Shown piece by piece: positions 42,550 to 50,618 of a DNA stretch of 64,000 nt. Position 1 is the stretch's first letter, and each line of letters begins with the position of its first letter. The DNA comes from a virus: the IMG/VR virus record IMGVR_UViG_3300023179_000009, positions 124,001-188,000 of that record. The stretch is one strand, 5' to 3'. The notes below the pieces were generated by a model, which was given only the letters and a program-made list of their open reading frames with translations, did not search any database and was not told the origin of the DNA. A program made the position numbers and the translations under genes.

Positions 42550-42751
42550 TTCCAAAAAATATTAACACAATTGAAATTAGAGAAATTGGCACAGGAGCAA
42601 ATATCAACCAATATATTGATATAATTAAGCCCATAACAGCAAAAATTTTTGATAAAATTTTAAATTTTAAGTAATCAAACAAAAAAGCCAAAGGAACAAA
42701 AGTTAAAACACTAAGAAAAATTAAACAAACAAGGAGTGCTAAAGAAAACAT
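42530..42751 (-). CDS. Small two-TM membrane protein
   Basis: 73 residues with two or three hydrophobic stretches (ALLVCLIFLSVLTFVPLAFL and IFAVMGLIISIYWLIFAPV). It ends inside the convergent GT gene and starts 4 bp from the end of the giant protein gene upstream. A holin cannot be excluded. Confidence 0.6.
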   Translation of the reverse strand: MFSLALLVCLIFLSVLTFVPLAFLFDYLKFKILSKIFAVMGLIISIYWLIFAPVPISLISIVLIFFGIKVLKK

Positions 42752-42755
42752 TTTT

Positions 42756-45524
42756 TCAACTCGTTGTTAAGGTTGCTATTTGACGACTCATTTTTCCGAT
42801 TGGTTGTTTTTTTGGAACAATGCCTTTTTGTCTATTTTTTATAATTTTTGGCACATAAGCAAAATCACAAGGATCTCCTACGTCACACCAACCGCCATCA
42901 ATTTGAGATCTTAAATTGTTAACTTCTTGCGGTTGCTCTTCTTTAAATTCTATTAATTTGGATTTTTTAATTACTTGTGTTTTTAGGATATTATCGCTGG
43001 CTAAAGCATAGCCATAACTTGTTGTTCTTTTCAAGAAAGGTTTTAAGTTTTCACTTCTAGCCTTCCCGCCAGTTTTTGCAAATCCCGTAATTGGAGGAGG
43101 CCCGTAAAATTGCGTTAAAGAATGAAAGCCCTTGCAAGCAACGCCTTTTGTTGGGAATGTATTGAAATGTATATTTTCCTTATTTTCTCCATTTAAGCTT
43201 ATTCCTCCTTCAATATAGGGTTGAATTCCTATGACAAAATTGCCCCCGATAATAGAAGATCCAAAGATGCTTTGATTGTATATTAGTTTTATATCAAGCA
43301 AGCCGCTGGCAATTAGTCCAAAAGAGTCTATGGCAACATTGTTCGACTTAATATTTTCCGATTTGGGCGAAACAAAAGAACCGCCAATCATGCCGAGAGA
43401 TAAGGATTTTTCAGACTCTCCGGATGTTGTTGCCCCTCCGCTTACATCAGAATTATTATAGATCAGTTGCTCAAGGGCCGATCCACTAATTGACGCCCCG
43501 CCGGAGGACACTTCATTGTTGAACATTCCCGTATTCGATGTTCCACCCAACACCGCATCGGTATTATTTTTTGCCGATCCGCTTACCCAGACTAATTTTC
43601 TTTCTCCTCCCAAGAAACCATTATTCAACGAACTGTAGCTTAAAGGACCAGGAGTTGAGAAGTTGGCACTAGGTGTGTTCCCACCAGAAACTGTTAGTGT
43701 GATCGGCCCAAAACCAAATAAAGTTGAGAGGCCATTTTGTGGAGGCGTGCTTATAGATCGGAATATTCTAAAACCAGGGTTGGCACTATAGGTTAATCTT
43801 CCGGGAAATTGTCCATTGAAAAAAGCAATCGGATAAGATTCGGGTACATTTAAAATGTATGTTCCAGATTGCAGTCCGTAGAAATTAGATTCACGATCAT
43901 TGTTAAAAACATATTCAAGTTGACCATCTATTCCGGTTGGTCTTACACGAACTTCATTGATCACAGGGTTGTTGGGATTTAGTGACGGTCTTAGTAACGA
44001 TACATTTTGCCAATTGCCATTTAAAACCCTTCCACCAACGGCAGATCCTCCCAAAATTAAATTGCCGCTACCTGTCGATACTTCTAAACCCAATACCGCC
44101 GATCCAGACAAGCCAACTCCATTTGTTGGCTCAAATTTCGGGTAAGATACAAGTGACGCACCTGAAGCAATAATTGATTTAGAAACATCAACAGATACGT
44201 TGTTTACTTGCTCACCCTTAGTATCTCCGTTTAAAACCAAACCACCATTTCCAAATTCGAAAATATTTTGAGTGTAAAAAACTGATATTTCTGCATAATC
44301 AACCAAGCCAACTGAGTTAAGTGCTGGGTCTCCTAAAACTTCTAAAACTACACCAAAGTCTTCGTTGTTAACCTCGTTATAATCCCAAACTTTCCCCCAT
44401 GTATCTGTATTGCCGCCATATGAATATGGCGGCAATACAGATGACGATGTCCAATTTCCATTTAATTTTTTATTTGTTGGTACTATCTCTTTGATTCCAT
44501 TATTGCTCCAAACCAATCCAACAAACGAATCTGATATTTCTCCTGCGGGGGCATATTTTTTAACTTTAAGCGATATTCCAAGTACCACACTAAACTCTGG
44601 AATTTCTAATTTGAAATTAGATAAATATAAAAATGTACTTGATCCAACCGATGAATTGAATGTCACTATCGCTGTCTGGAGGTCATTTGGTAAAAGTGAT
44701 CCATTTAAGTTATTCCAACTAACAGCCCCACTCACCCCTGTTGGTAAATTGTTTGCTGTATTTGCAAAATTTTTGATTGGGTTTGATAATCTTCCAACAA
44801 CGTCAGACCTGCCGCCTGCTTTTAATCCATAACCCTCTACAATAAAATTGTTCAAACGAACTGCTGACCCACCTAAAGCAACGCCCCCTGTTGCCGGAAT
44901 GTCTCTTAGAACTCTAACTCCTGCTTCTCCTGTGGCGAAGAACAAATTATCAGGAACAATAAATCTTGTTATTTTTCTTATTGTCGAATTCCCACTCAGC
45001 ACCACATCTGTGTTTGCTCCAAGACAAGATGTTGAATAAACAAGATTATTTAAACCTCCCAAATAACCATCATTGTATGACTGGTAACTTAAAGGTGATG
45101 TTCCTATGTTGGCTGTTATTGTTAAAGTTACCGTTCCCCAGAAAAAGTCATATTTGTTACCATCTAAAGCAGTCTTGTTTCCTTTAAAATTTGATCCTAT
45201 ATAATTAACTCTTAATCTTCCAACATTCAAAAAAGCAATAGGGTGCGACTCTGGTATATTGAATATGTAAGTTCCTATGGCCAACCCATATATTCCGAAT
45301 TCTCCACCAAAAACATAAACATTTTCTCCATTTATATTTTTTATCTCAACATTATTTACAACAACATTTGGCCCGGTAGTTGCGAGGGTCTGCCTCAAAC
45401 AGATTAACGTTGCGGATTCGGTGTTGTAAATTGTTGAAACGCCTGAAAAGCCACCGTTAAATAAACCTCCGGAGGATTCTTCCAAGTACTCTGATTGTGC
45501 GGACAGGTTGATTTCTTTGGCCAT
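42756..45524 (-). CDS. Giant Gly-rich beta-repeat virion protein, second member
   Basis: 922 residues. Repeats share the GG-[VL]-x-L-x-G-[SD] core with 27806 (GGVALGGSAVRL, NLILGGSAVGG, NGGLVLNGD). Two copies of a longer unit, each with a YVFNIPESHPIAFLN-like and YILNVPESYPIAFFN-like segment, show internal duplication. No signal or enzyme motif. A fibre- or decoration-type structural role is inferred. Confidence 0.6.
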   Translation of the reverse strand: MAKEINLSAQSEYLEESSGGLFNGGFSGVSTIYNTESATLICLRQTLATTGPNVVVNNVEIKNINGENVYVFGGEFGIYGLAIGTYIFNIPESHPIAFLNVGRLRVNYIGSNFKGNKTALDGNKYDFFWGTVTLTITANIGTSPLSYQSYNDGYLGGLNNLVYSTSCLGANTDVVLSGNSTIRKITRFIVPDNLFFATGEAGVRVLRDIPATGGVALGGSAVRLNNFIVEGYGLKAGGRSDVVGRLSNPIKNFANTANNLPTGVSGAVSWNNLNGSLLPNDLQTAIVTFNSSVGSSTFLYLSNFKLEIPEFSVVLGISLKVKKYAPAGEISDSFVGLVWSNNGIKEIVPTNKKLNGNWTSSSVLPPYSYGGNTDTWGKVWDYNEVNNEDFGVVLEVLGDPALNSVGLVDYAEISVFYTQNIFEFGNGGLVLNGDTKGEQVNNVSVDVSKSIIASGASLVSYPKFEPTNGVGLSGSAVLGLEVSTGSGNLILGGSAVGGRVLNGNWQNVSLLRPSLNPNNPVINEVRVRPTGIDGQLEYVFNNDRESNFYGLQSGTYILNVPESYPIAFFNGQFPGRLTYSANPGFRIFRSISTPPQNGLSTLFGFGPITLTVSGGNTPSANFSTPGPLSYSSLNNGFLGGERKLVWVSGSAKNNTDAVLGGTSNTGMFNNEVSSGGASISGSALEQLIYNNSDVSGGATTSGESEKSLSLGMIGGSFVSPKSENIKSNNVAIDSFGLIASGLLDIKLIYNQSIFGSSIIGGNFVIGIQPYIEGGISLNGENKENIHFNTFPTKGVACKGFHSLTQFYGPPPITGFAKTGGKARSENLKPFLKRTTSYGYALASDNILKTQVIKKSKLIEFKEEQPQEVNNLRSQIDGGWCDVGDPCDFAYVPKIIKNRQKGIVPKKQPIGKMSRQIATLTTS

Positions 45525-45577
45525 AAATATTATTTAGATTATTTTTTATAAAAAACTATTATAATTTAAGAAAACAA

Positions 45578-45650
45578 CAGGGCGTAGCGCAATTGGTAGC
45601 GTCCTTGCTTTGGGAGCAAGTGGTTGGAAGTTCGAGTCTTCTCGCCCTGA
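45578..45650 (+). tRNA. tRNA-Pro (TGG)
   Basis: 73 bases: acceptor CAGGGCG/CGCCCTG, D arm GCGC/GCGT with GG in the loop, anticodon arm CTTGC-TTTGGGA-GCAAG, T arm GGAAG/CTTCT with loop TTCGAGT and discriminator A. Standard class I. CCA is not encoded. Confidence 0.93.
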
Positions 45651-45657
45651 TGAAACT

Positions 45658-45690
45658 AAAACGGCTAGTGTTTTAAAACACTAGCCGTTT
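45658..45690. terminator. Bidirectional intrinsic terminator
   Basis: AAACGGCTAGTG pairs with CACTAGCCGTTT around TTTTAAAA, giving a long perfect hairpin flanked by A and T runs. It can end the tRNA-Pro transcript and the minus-strand gene 45715-45939. Confidence 0.88.
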
Positions 45691-45714
45691 GTTTTTAAAA
45701 ATTTAAGAATTTAA

Positions 45715-45939
45715 TTAACGAATGTTGGGATATGAGGACAATCCACCAATATCATCGGTGAATGTGCCGCCATCTTTTACATTTCCAACCATTTTTCTTC
45801 CGCTATTGGTTACAACGTGAACTCCGAACATGGTTCTTTGGAGCGAATTGCCGTTAGCGTCTCTGACGGTATCTAAAGATCCCTCAGAAGCCATTCCCAC
45901 AGCGGTTGCGGGGGTCAGATCTACTGTATAAGTTGCCAT
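45715..45939 (-). CDS. Small, probably highly expressed hypothetical protein
   Basis: 74 residues with an AAAGGAG site eight bases before ATG 45939 and its own terminator behind it. The sequence (MATYTVDLTPATAVGM, VHVVTNSGRKMVGNVKDG) is a small beta-type protein, richer in Gly and Ala than its neighbours, like phage minor virion or decoration proteins. The longer ORF start at 45957 is less likely. Confidence 0.62.
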   Translation of the reverse strand: MATYTVDLTPATAVGMASEGSLDTVRDANGNSLQRTMFGVHVVTNSGRKMVGNVKDGGTFTDDIGGLSSYPNIR

Positions 45940-46005
45940 AGTTTTTCTCCTTTGCAAAGAATGAAATCTACATATATTTATAATTTATAATTCAAAATTT
46001 ATTGG

Positions 46006-46593
46006 ATGTATTTAATGATTATATCGTGTAGTTGGGATGATGGTACACGCTCAGACAAAAAATTAGTTAGATTATTAAACGAACTTGGTATTAAATCAAC
46101 TTTTTTCTTAGTTGGGAGACACTTTAATAAAGATTGGAAACAACTTTATCAAGGCCACGAAGTTGGCAACCACACGATGAATCATGTCAATCTTTTGAAA
46201 TGTAATTTTAAGGAAATTAAAAAAGAAATATCAGACTGTCAAAAATTGTTGGAAGACACCTTTCAGAAGAGAATAGTTGGTTTTTGTTATCCTTATGGCC
46301 ATCGATCCAACTATATTGATGATATTGTTTTTGAGCAAAATTTTCTTTACACTAGAACAACAAGAATTATTGATGAATTTAACCCAAAAAGAATAGATAG
46401 CCAATCTTGTTTTGATAATAAAAATAAATTTTGGCAAACTTATTATAATAAAAATAAATATTTTGTTTTTCACGGTCATTCGCAGAGAATTGTCAATGAA
46501 CCAAATTTAAGAGATAATTTTAAAAAGTTAGTTGAAGATAAAAATATTTTTGTCACACATGATAAAATTATTCAACTTAGAAATACAATTTAA
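46006..46593 (+). CDS. Polysaccharide deacetylase (NodB-type)
   Basis: 195 residues. NodB motif 1 appears as SWDDG (usually TFDDG), motif 2 as HEVGNHTMNH with the two metal His, and motif 3 as FCYPYGH. FFLVGRHF lies between. It would remove acetyl groups from N-acetylated sugars and could act on host glycan or in synthesis of a nucleotide sugar. It ends 5 bp before tRNA-Gly. The first Asp and metal ligands are intact. Confidence 0.85.
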   Translation: MYLMIISCSWDDGTRSDKKLVRLLNELGIKSTFFLVGRHFNKDWKQLYQGHEVGNHTMNHVNLLKCNFKEIKKEISDCQKLLEDTFQKRIVGFCYPYGHRSNYIDDIVFEQNFLYTRTTRIIDEFNPKRIDSQSCFDNKNKFWQTYYNKNKYFVFHGHSQRIVNEPNLRDNFKKLVEDKNIFVTHDKIIQLRNTI

Positions 46594-46597
46594 TAAT

Positions 46598-46668
46598 GCG
46601 GGTGTGGTGTAGTAGTAACACGAAAGTCTTCCAAACTTTAGATTTCGGAGCATAACCGAATACCCGCT
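46598..46668 (+). tRNA. tRNA-Gly (TCC) without canonical D-loop GG and T-loop
   Basis: 71 bases: acceptor GCGGGTG/TACCCGC (one G-T), D stem GTGT/ACAC, anticodon arm AAAGT-CTTCCAA-ACTTT, T stem TTCGG/CCGAA, discriminator T. The D loop AGTAGTA lacks G18-G19 and the T loop AGCATAA lacks T54-T55-C56, so the normal elbow contact cannot form. All stems pair well, which argues against simple decay. CCA is not encoded. Confidence 0.82.
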
Positions 46669-46686
46669 CTTTGGAGTTAATTAATA

Positions 46687-47517
46687 TTGATTAAAATCGA
46701 TAAATTTGTTTATTGTGTTGCTAATGGAGGTTTAAACGATGTTTTAAATCAAATAATTTTGTGTTATGAATATTGCAAAAAACACAAAAGGCTATTAGTT
46801 GTCAATTGTGGCCACTCAAAAGTAAAAGAAGATATTGATAATTTTTTTGAATTTAAAAAAAACAAATTTATTTACAAAAAAGATTTAGATACATTCTTTA
46901 AAATTTCCGAAAAATTAACCAAATTTCCCGATTATAAAATTGATGAAAAATTGAAAAAAGAAATTTTTTTTGATATAAAAAAAAAATATAATGAAGATAT
47001 TTTAATATTTTCTTTTTCTTCTTTTAAAAGACATTACTTTACTCACTCCAATGATTTTTTTAAAAATTTTGAATTAAAAGAAGAAATTCTAAATGAACTA
47101 AAAAATAGACTTCTAAAACTTCCAAAAGATTATATATCGGTACACATAAGAGACACAGATTTAGAATCTGATGTTTTTTCTTTTTTAAACAACAATATAA
47201 ATAATTTTATTGATAAAAACATATTTCTATCATCAGATAATTTTGACACTATAGAATTTTTTAAAAATAGTGTAAAAGCAAAAATTTTTACATTTTCAAA
47301 CATTCCTAAATTAGACAAACAAAAATCCAAGATGGGTCTTCATAGATTAAATTTTTTAAATAAAAGACAGATCATAACAGATAGCATCCTGGATTTAATA
47401 CTTTTATCTTTGGGAAAGCAACTATACTGTTCTTGCCATCACTCAGGTTTTTCAAGAAACGCCGCCGTTATGATGAAAGATAAAAATTTTACATCCAAAT
47501 TCAGTAACCTAGAATAG
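46687..47517 (+). CDS. Fucosyltransferase-like (GT-B, HIRDTD) protein
   Basis: 276 residues from TTG 46687. FSFSSFKRHYFTHSNDF, YISVHIRDTD, IFLSSDNFDTIEFF and LLSLGKQLYCSCHHSGFSRNA match the motif order of alpha-1,2/1,6- and O-fucosyltransferases (HxRxxD, then a nucleotide-binding S-rich loop). A GDP-fucose-synthase-like gene lies at 61363, which would supply the donor. Acceptor unknown. Confidence 0.72.
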   Translation: MIKIDKFVYCVANGGLNDVLNQIILCYEYCKKHKRLLVVNCGHSKVKEDIDNFFEFKKNKFIYKKDLDTFFKISEKLTKFPDYKIDEKLKKEIFFDIKKKYNEDILIFSFSSFKRHYFTHSNDFFKNFELKEEILNELKNRLLKLPKDYISVHIRDTDLESDVFSFLNNNINNFIDKNIFLSSDNFDTIEFFKNSVKAKIFTFSNIPKLDKQKSKMGLHRLNFLNKRQIITDSILDLILLSLGKQLYCSCHHSGFSRNAAVMMKDKNFTSKFSNLE

Positions 47518-47558
47518 AAAAAACATCGGCAGGTAGTATTTTCTTAATATGCTCTAAA

Positions 47559-47785
47559 TTATTTTTTGTCATATCTTGTTCCCGACATTATTATTTCATA
47601 AGGATGACGAATAATAGACAAACTTTTTCTTTCTTTTAAATCTTCTTGCTTTAAAGAATGAAAATTATTTGTGAATTGAATTTCATAACCAGTTTCTTCA
47701 CAACACTTTTCAAAAATACTCTTAACCAAACAGGTTCCAGTTTTGTGATAACTTCAACAATTGGGCATTTTTCGATTTTAATCAT
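47559..47785 (-). pseudogene. Frameshifted remnant of a sulfotransferase-like gene
   Basis: Reading the minus strand from ATG 47785 gives MIKIEKCPIVEVIT, then the frame is lost. In another frame the text continues as KTGTCLVKSIFEKC and ends with SIIRHPYEIIMSGTRY and a stop at 47559. KTGT and RHPYEIIMSG resemble the two PAPS-binding motifs of sulfotransferases. No single frame spans it, and the C-terminal part seems missing. The gap region 47518-47558 shows nothing else. Confidence 0.55.
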
Positions 47786-47788
47786 AAT

Positions 47789-48190
47789 TTAATAGTAATG
47801 CGACAAATTCATAAAGTTTGTTGGGTGACCTGTTGGTCTTATCCCCACATCGCTTTCATAAAGTCCGGTATTGTGACCAGTTGGTCGTATGCCTTTTTGT
47901 TTTTCTCCTACCACATTAAAGTTTTTTATTTGTTCTTTGTTTGAAAAATTTTTCAACACTTGTTTTTGATTTAAAATTTCTTTTATTTGTTTTTGTTGTT
48001 GTTTTAAAGGTAAAACTTGATTGTGATAAATCGGAGGAGAGAAAGGATCAGGAACCCCAGATAAGGCGATGAAAGGGCTTACGACTGGCCTCCTGTAGAT
48101 ATCCGAAAATGGAGGCAATCCTGGTGATTGAGCAAAAATTTTTGTTTCAAATATGAAAAAAATCAAAAATATTTTCGCTATTTTTTTCAT
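47789..48190 (-). CDS. Exported protein with GIRPTGH repeats
   Basis: 133 residues with a signal peptide (IAKIFLIFFIFETKIFAQS) and Pro-rich mature part. A Gln/Lys stretch and two copies of GIRPTGH (near the C-terminus) suggest a low-complexity periplasmic or surface protein. Function unknown. Confidence 0.62.
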   Translation of the reverse strand: MKKIAKIFLIFFIFETKIFAQSPGLPPFSDIYRRPVVSPFIALSGVPDPFSPPIYHNQVLPLKQQQKQIKEILNQKQVLKNFSNKEQIKNFNVVGEKQKGIRPTGHNTGLYESDVGIRPTGHPTNFMNLSHYY

Positions 48191-48251
48191 GCGTCAATCC
48201 TTTGACTTAAGTTTAAATTTATTTATAATTATTAAAATCAAAGAGGATTTT

Positions 48252-48461
48252 ATGTGGTGCTTAGAAACAATTATTGAATTAAATCAAAAAGCTATGGAGG
48301 CTTATATAGATGGTCGTCATTTGGCGGAGGCATACAAAGACGTAGGTATAAATTCAGATATTCAGAATTCAAATTATATTTTTGATGAAAGTGAATTAAA
48401 TGAAATTGCTTATAGTTTGAAAGGAGATCAAGCTAATGTTACTTCAAGCCGATGGATTTGA
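48252..48461 (+). CDS. Small hypothetical protein
   Basis: 69 residues from ATG 48252, which has AGAGG nine bases upstream. A longer frame from 48153 has no ribosome site. LNQKAMEAYIDGRHLAEAYKDVG is helical. Overlaps the next gene by 26 bp. Confidence 0.6.
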   Translation: MWCLETIIELNQKAMEAYIDGRHLAEAYKDVGINSDIQNSNYIFDESELNEIAYSLKGDQANVTSSRWI

Positions 48462-48699
48462 AGATGCTCTTCTCGGCATCGGAACCAAAAAAGGATCGGA
48501 AGATTCTTTGGTCTATGATTATGATAAATGTGTAGAAATATTAATCGAGCGAGAAGGCATGTCGCACGAAGAAGCAATTGAGTGGATGGAATTTAATGTT
48601 GTAGACGCTTATGTTGGCCCGACTACCCCAATATTCGTTCACACGGACCCAGAATATACAATTCAATATATTCAATCTAATAGTGACGACATTGCCTAG
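48436..48699 (+). CDS. Conserved phage hypothetical protein ending inside tRNA-Cys
   Basis: 87 residues. LLQADGFEDALLGIG, YDYDKCVEILIEREGMSHEEAIEWMEFNVVDAYVGPTTPIF is a motif layout I have seen in uncharacterised phage and plasmid proteins. AAGGAG lies ten bases before the ATG. Its last five codons and stop (48685-48699) are the first 15 bases of tRNA-Cys. Confidence 0.75.
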   Translation: MLLQADGFEDALLGIGTKKGSEDSLVYDYDKCVEILIEREGMSHEEAIEWMEFNVVDAYVGPTTPIFVHTDPEYTIQYIQSNSDDIA

Positions 48700-48767
48700 T
48701 GGCGACGGCAACAGTCTGCAAAACTGTCGAGGAAACTCCATCGTGGGTTCGAGTCCCACTGTCGTCT
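48685..48767 (+). tRNA. tRNA-Cys (GCA) with a long, class II-like variable arm
   Basis: 83 bases: acceptor GACGACA/TGTCGTC, D arm GCC/GGC with GTGG in the loop, anticodon arm ACAGT-CTGCAAA-ACTGT (GCA), T arm GTGGG/CCCAC with loop TTCGAGT, discriminator T (Cys identity). The variable region CGAGGAAACTCCATC is 15 bases and can fold GAG/CTC, where cellular tRNA-Cys has about five. It overlaps the previous CDS by 15 bp. Confidence 0.9.
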
Positions 48768-48821
48768 TTTTTTCTAACAAAATCATATATATAATTTCAA
48801 AATTTAACAAGTGAAATTTAT

Positions 48822-49091
48822 ATGAAAACTTTTCAGCAATTTTTAGAAATGCAAACACCCGTTGTTGGCGGCAGTCAACCAATACCAAGCCCTTTATCTT
48901 CATATGATTCAACGGGTGCAAGGTACACACCTGACCAAATGCCAGAAAAATACCAACAATACAAAAAAGACATCATAAGAGTTTGGGATTTTATACAAGC
49001 CCAGTCGGTTTCTTTAAACAAACCAGAACTTCAAAAAATATTCCACGAATTTATCAATTCTCTAAAGTCAGCCGGATTCACCGGTGCTTAG
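48822..49091 (+). CDS. Small protein with T4-like capsid-targeting N-terminus
   Basis: 89 residues. MKTFQQFLEMQTP is the closest match in the window to T4 internal-protein tags (MKTYQEFIAEA). A Pro/Gly/Ser-rich linker and a helical domain (DFIQAQSVSLNKPELQKIFHEFI) follow. A packaged protein is inferred. It starts 55 bases after tRNA-Cys. Confidence 0.62.
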   Translation: MKTFQQFLEMQTPVVGGSQPIPSPLSSYDSTGARYTPDQMPEKYQQYKKDIIRVWDFIQAQSVSLNKPELQKIFHEFINSLKSAGFTGA

Positions 49092-49118
49092 TTTTTTTGC
49101 AAAAAAAAATTGAATTTG

Positions 49119-49147
49119 TTGACCAGACTGCTTACTTGTTTTAGAAT
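49119..49147 (+). promoter_or_regulatory. Sigma-70-like promoter
   Basis: TTGACC, 17-base spacer, TAGAAT, then an ATG at 49173 with a purine-rich leader. It agrees with 49173 rather than the longer frame from 49110 as the start of the next gene. Confidence 0.6.
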
Positions 49148-49172
49148 ACAAACTCAACCCAGGGGGCAAGGC

Positions 49173-49376
49173 ATGAACAATTTGCAAAAATTGAGAAATC
49201 AAATGGCCGAATGTGGCTATGAATGCACGATTGAAGAAACAAAGGGCTTGTTTAAAATAGCAAAAAGACTTAAATCTATGGCAAAAATTTCTAACGAAGA
49301 ATTGGCCGTTATTTTGGATTTAGAAAATCCTCAACAACGACATATTTTTAACACAATTCAAACGATGAAAAGGTGA
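49173..49376 (+). CDS. Small hypothetical protein
   Basis: 67 residues, helical (LQKLRNQMAECGYECTIEE, LFKIAKRLKSMAK, ELAVILDLE). A DNA-binding role is possible but there is no clear motif. It ends 4 bp before the next gene. Confidence 0.58.
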   Translation: MNNLQKLRNQMAECGYECTIEETKGLFKIAKRLKSMAKISNEELAVILDLENPQQRHIFNTIQTMKR

Positions 49377-49380
49377 TTTT

Positions 49381-50022
49381 GTGACCAAAAAATGGAAATT
49401 TTTAATTCTAATCGCTATTTTTTTATTTGTTTTTGCTTTTTCAAGTTTTAATATTTTTTTGGAAAAACACACCTTTAACGTTAACCAACAAAACGAATAT
49501 GTTTTAGATTGTGAGTTTGAAAAAGTTAAAAAAATTTTAGTAAGAATTGATGTTCTTGAAGAAATCATATCTTATGAGCAAGGCCGGTTATTAGATAAAA
49601 AATGGAATAAGTTAGTATTCTCATCTAACCGTCCTTTGATAGACGGCGTAGACATAGATGCTCGCTGTGAGTTTTTAGTTTTAAAAAATGACCACTATTT
49701 GGGTGATTTAAAATTAAGATTTAAACAAGATACGCATATTGATAAGTCTAAAATAATATCCCGCACAGAGTTAATGGAACCTGTTGGTTTTATGAAAAAA
49801 CTACAGACTGAGATGCTTGTTTCAAAAAAAGAAAAACAAACTCAATTTTTTGTAAAAAATTACATAGAGTACGAAAGAACCGTACCCAAAAAAATGGTAA
49901 AAGAAATTTATAACAATATTGAAAATTCTCTTAAAACTATGCTGGACAACAATCAAAAAGTAATCACAGATTTGGTTTCCAAATACTCTAACAAATCTTT
50001 TATCATATCAACTGAAAAATGA
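49381..50022 (+). CDS. Membrane-anchored hypothetical protein
   Basis: 213 residues from a GTG start with AAAAGG upstream. One N-terminal membrane segment (FLILIAIFLFVFAFSSFNIFL) and a long soluble part rich in Lys/Glu. The end overlaps the methyltransferase gene by 4 bp. Function unknown. Confidence 0.65.
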   Translation: MTKKWKFLILIAIFLFVFAFSSFNIFLEKHTFNVNQQNEYVLDCEFEKVKKILVRIDVLEEIISYEQGRLLDKKWNKLVFSSNRPLIDGVDIDARCEFLVLKNDHYLGDLKLRFKQDTHIDKSKIISRTELMEPVGFMKKLQTEMLVSKKEKQTQFFVKNYIEYERTVPKKMVKEIYNNIENSLKTMLDNNQKVITDLVSKYSNKSFIISTEK

Positions 50023-50618
50023 ACGGCGAAGAAGTCAATTTATTGATGACCCCAGAGTCTCGTGCTTCTTTGGATGAAAACAAATCCAAGGAGCAATTGT
50101 TGGTAAAACTTCATGTTTTCGATGTTGCTTTTCATAATTTCGAAGCACTCCAGGTGGCTTCGGGGGATATAATCGAAGGAGACAATTTTGCTTTTGTTCC
50201 CTTTCCTTGTGGTGCATTTGCCGATTTGTTGATCGAGGCTTTTTTTGTTTTAGGACAAGACCGTTCAAAAAAATTTTTAGATGTTGGTTGTGGGATTGGC
50301 ACAAAGGTGGTTTTGGCTTGTTCTTTTTTTGATGCTTATGGGATTGATTATGATCAAAAATATGTAGATAAAGCCCACCAAATAGGAATAAATCGTGTTG
50401 GATTTTGCGATGCTTTAAAATTTGATAAATATAAAAATTATGATTTAATATATTACTATAGACCAATATTTAACCCCGAAATTTATTTTAATTTTGAATC
50501 TTTAGTTCACAAAAGTATGAAGAAAGGAAGTTTAGTTGCTCCAATGTTCACAAATTATCCTTGGGATAAACAAGAAGACATGGAAAGATTAACTAAATTT
50601 TTATATAGAAAAAAATGA
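50019..50618 (+). CDS. Class I SAM-dependent methyltransferase
   Basis: 199 residues. KKFLDVGCGIGTKVVLA is the SAM-binding motif I, YGIDYDQKYVDKA contains the acidic residue of motif II, and DLIYYYRPIF stands at motif IV. The target (DNA, RNA, protein or small molecule) cannot be told. Flanked by ATGA overlaps with 49381 and Pth2. Confidence 0.8.
   Translation: MNGEEVNLLMTPESRASLDENKSKEQLLVKLHVFDVAFHNFEALQVASGDIIEGDNFAFVPFPCGAFADLLIEAFFVLGQDRSKKFLDVGCGIGTKVVLACSFFDAYGIDYDQKYVDKAHQIGINRVGFCDALKFDKYKNYDLIYYYRPIFNPEIYFNFESLVHKSMKKGSLVAPMFTNYPWDKQEDMERLTKFLYRKK

Noticed and set aside
44410-44832. 140-residue plus-strand ORF
   Set aside because: Shadow of the giant repeat protein on the minus strand; Pro-rich text comes from the complement of Gly codons.
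50035-50466. 143-residue minus-strand ORF
   Set aside because: It lies inside the methyltransferase gene, which has a clear SAM motif. The minus reading has no motif or ribosome site.
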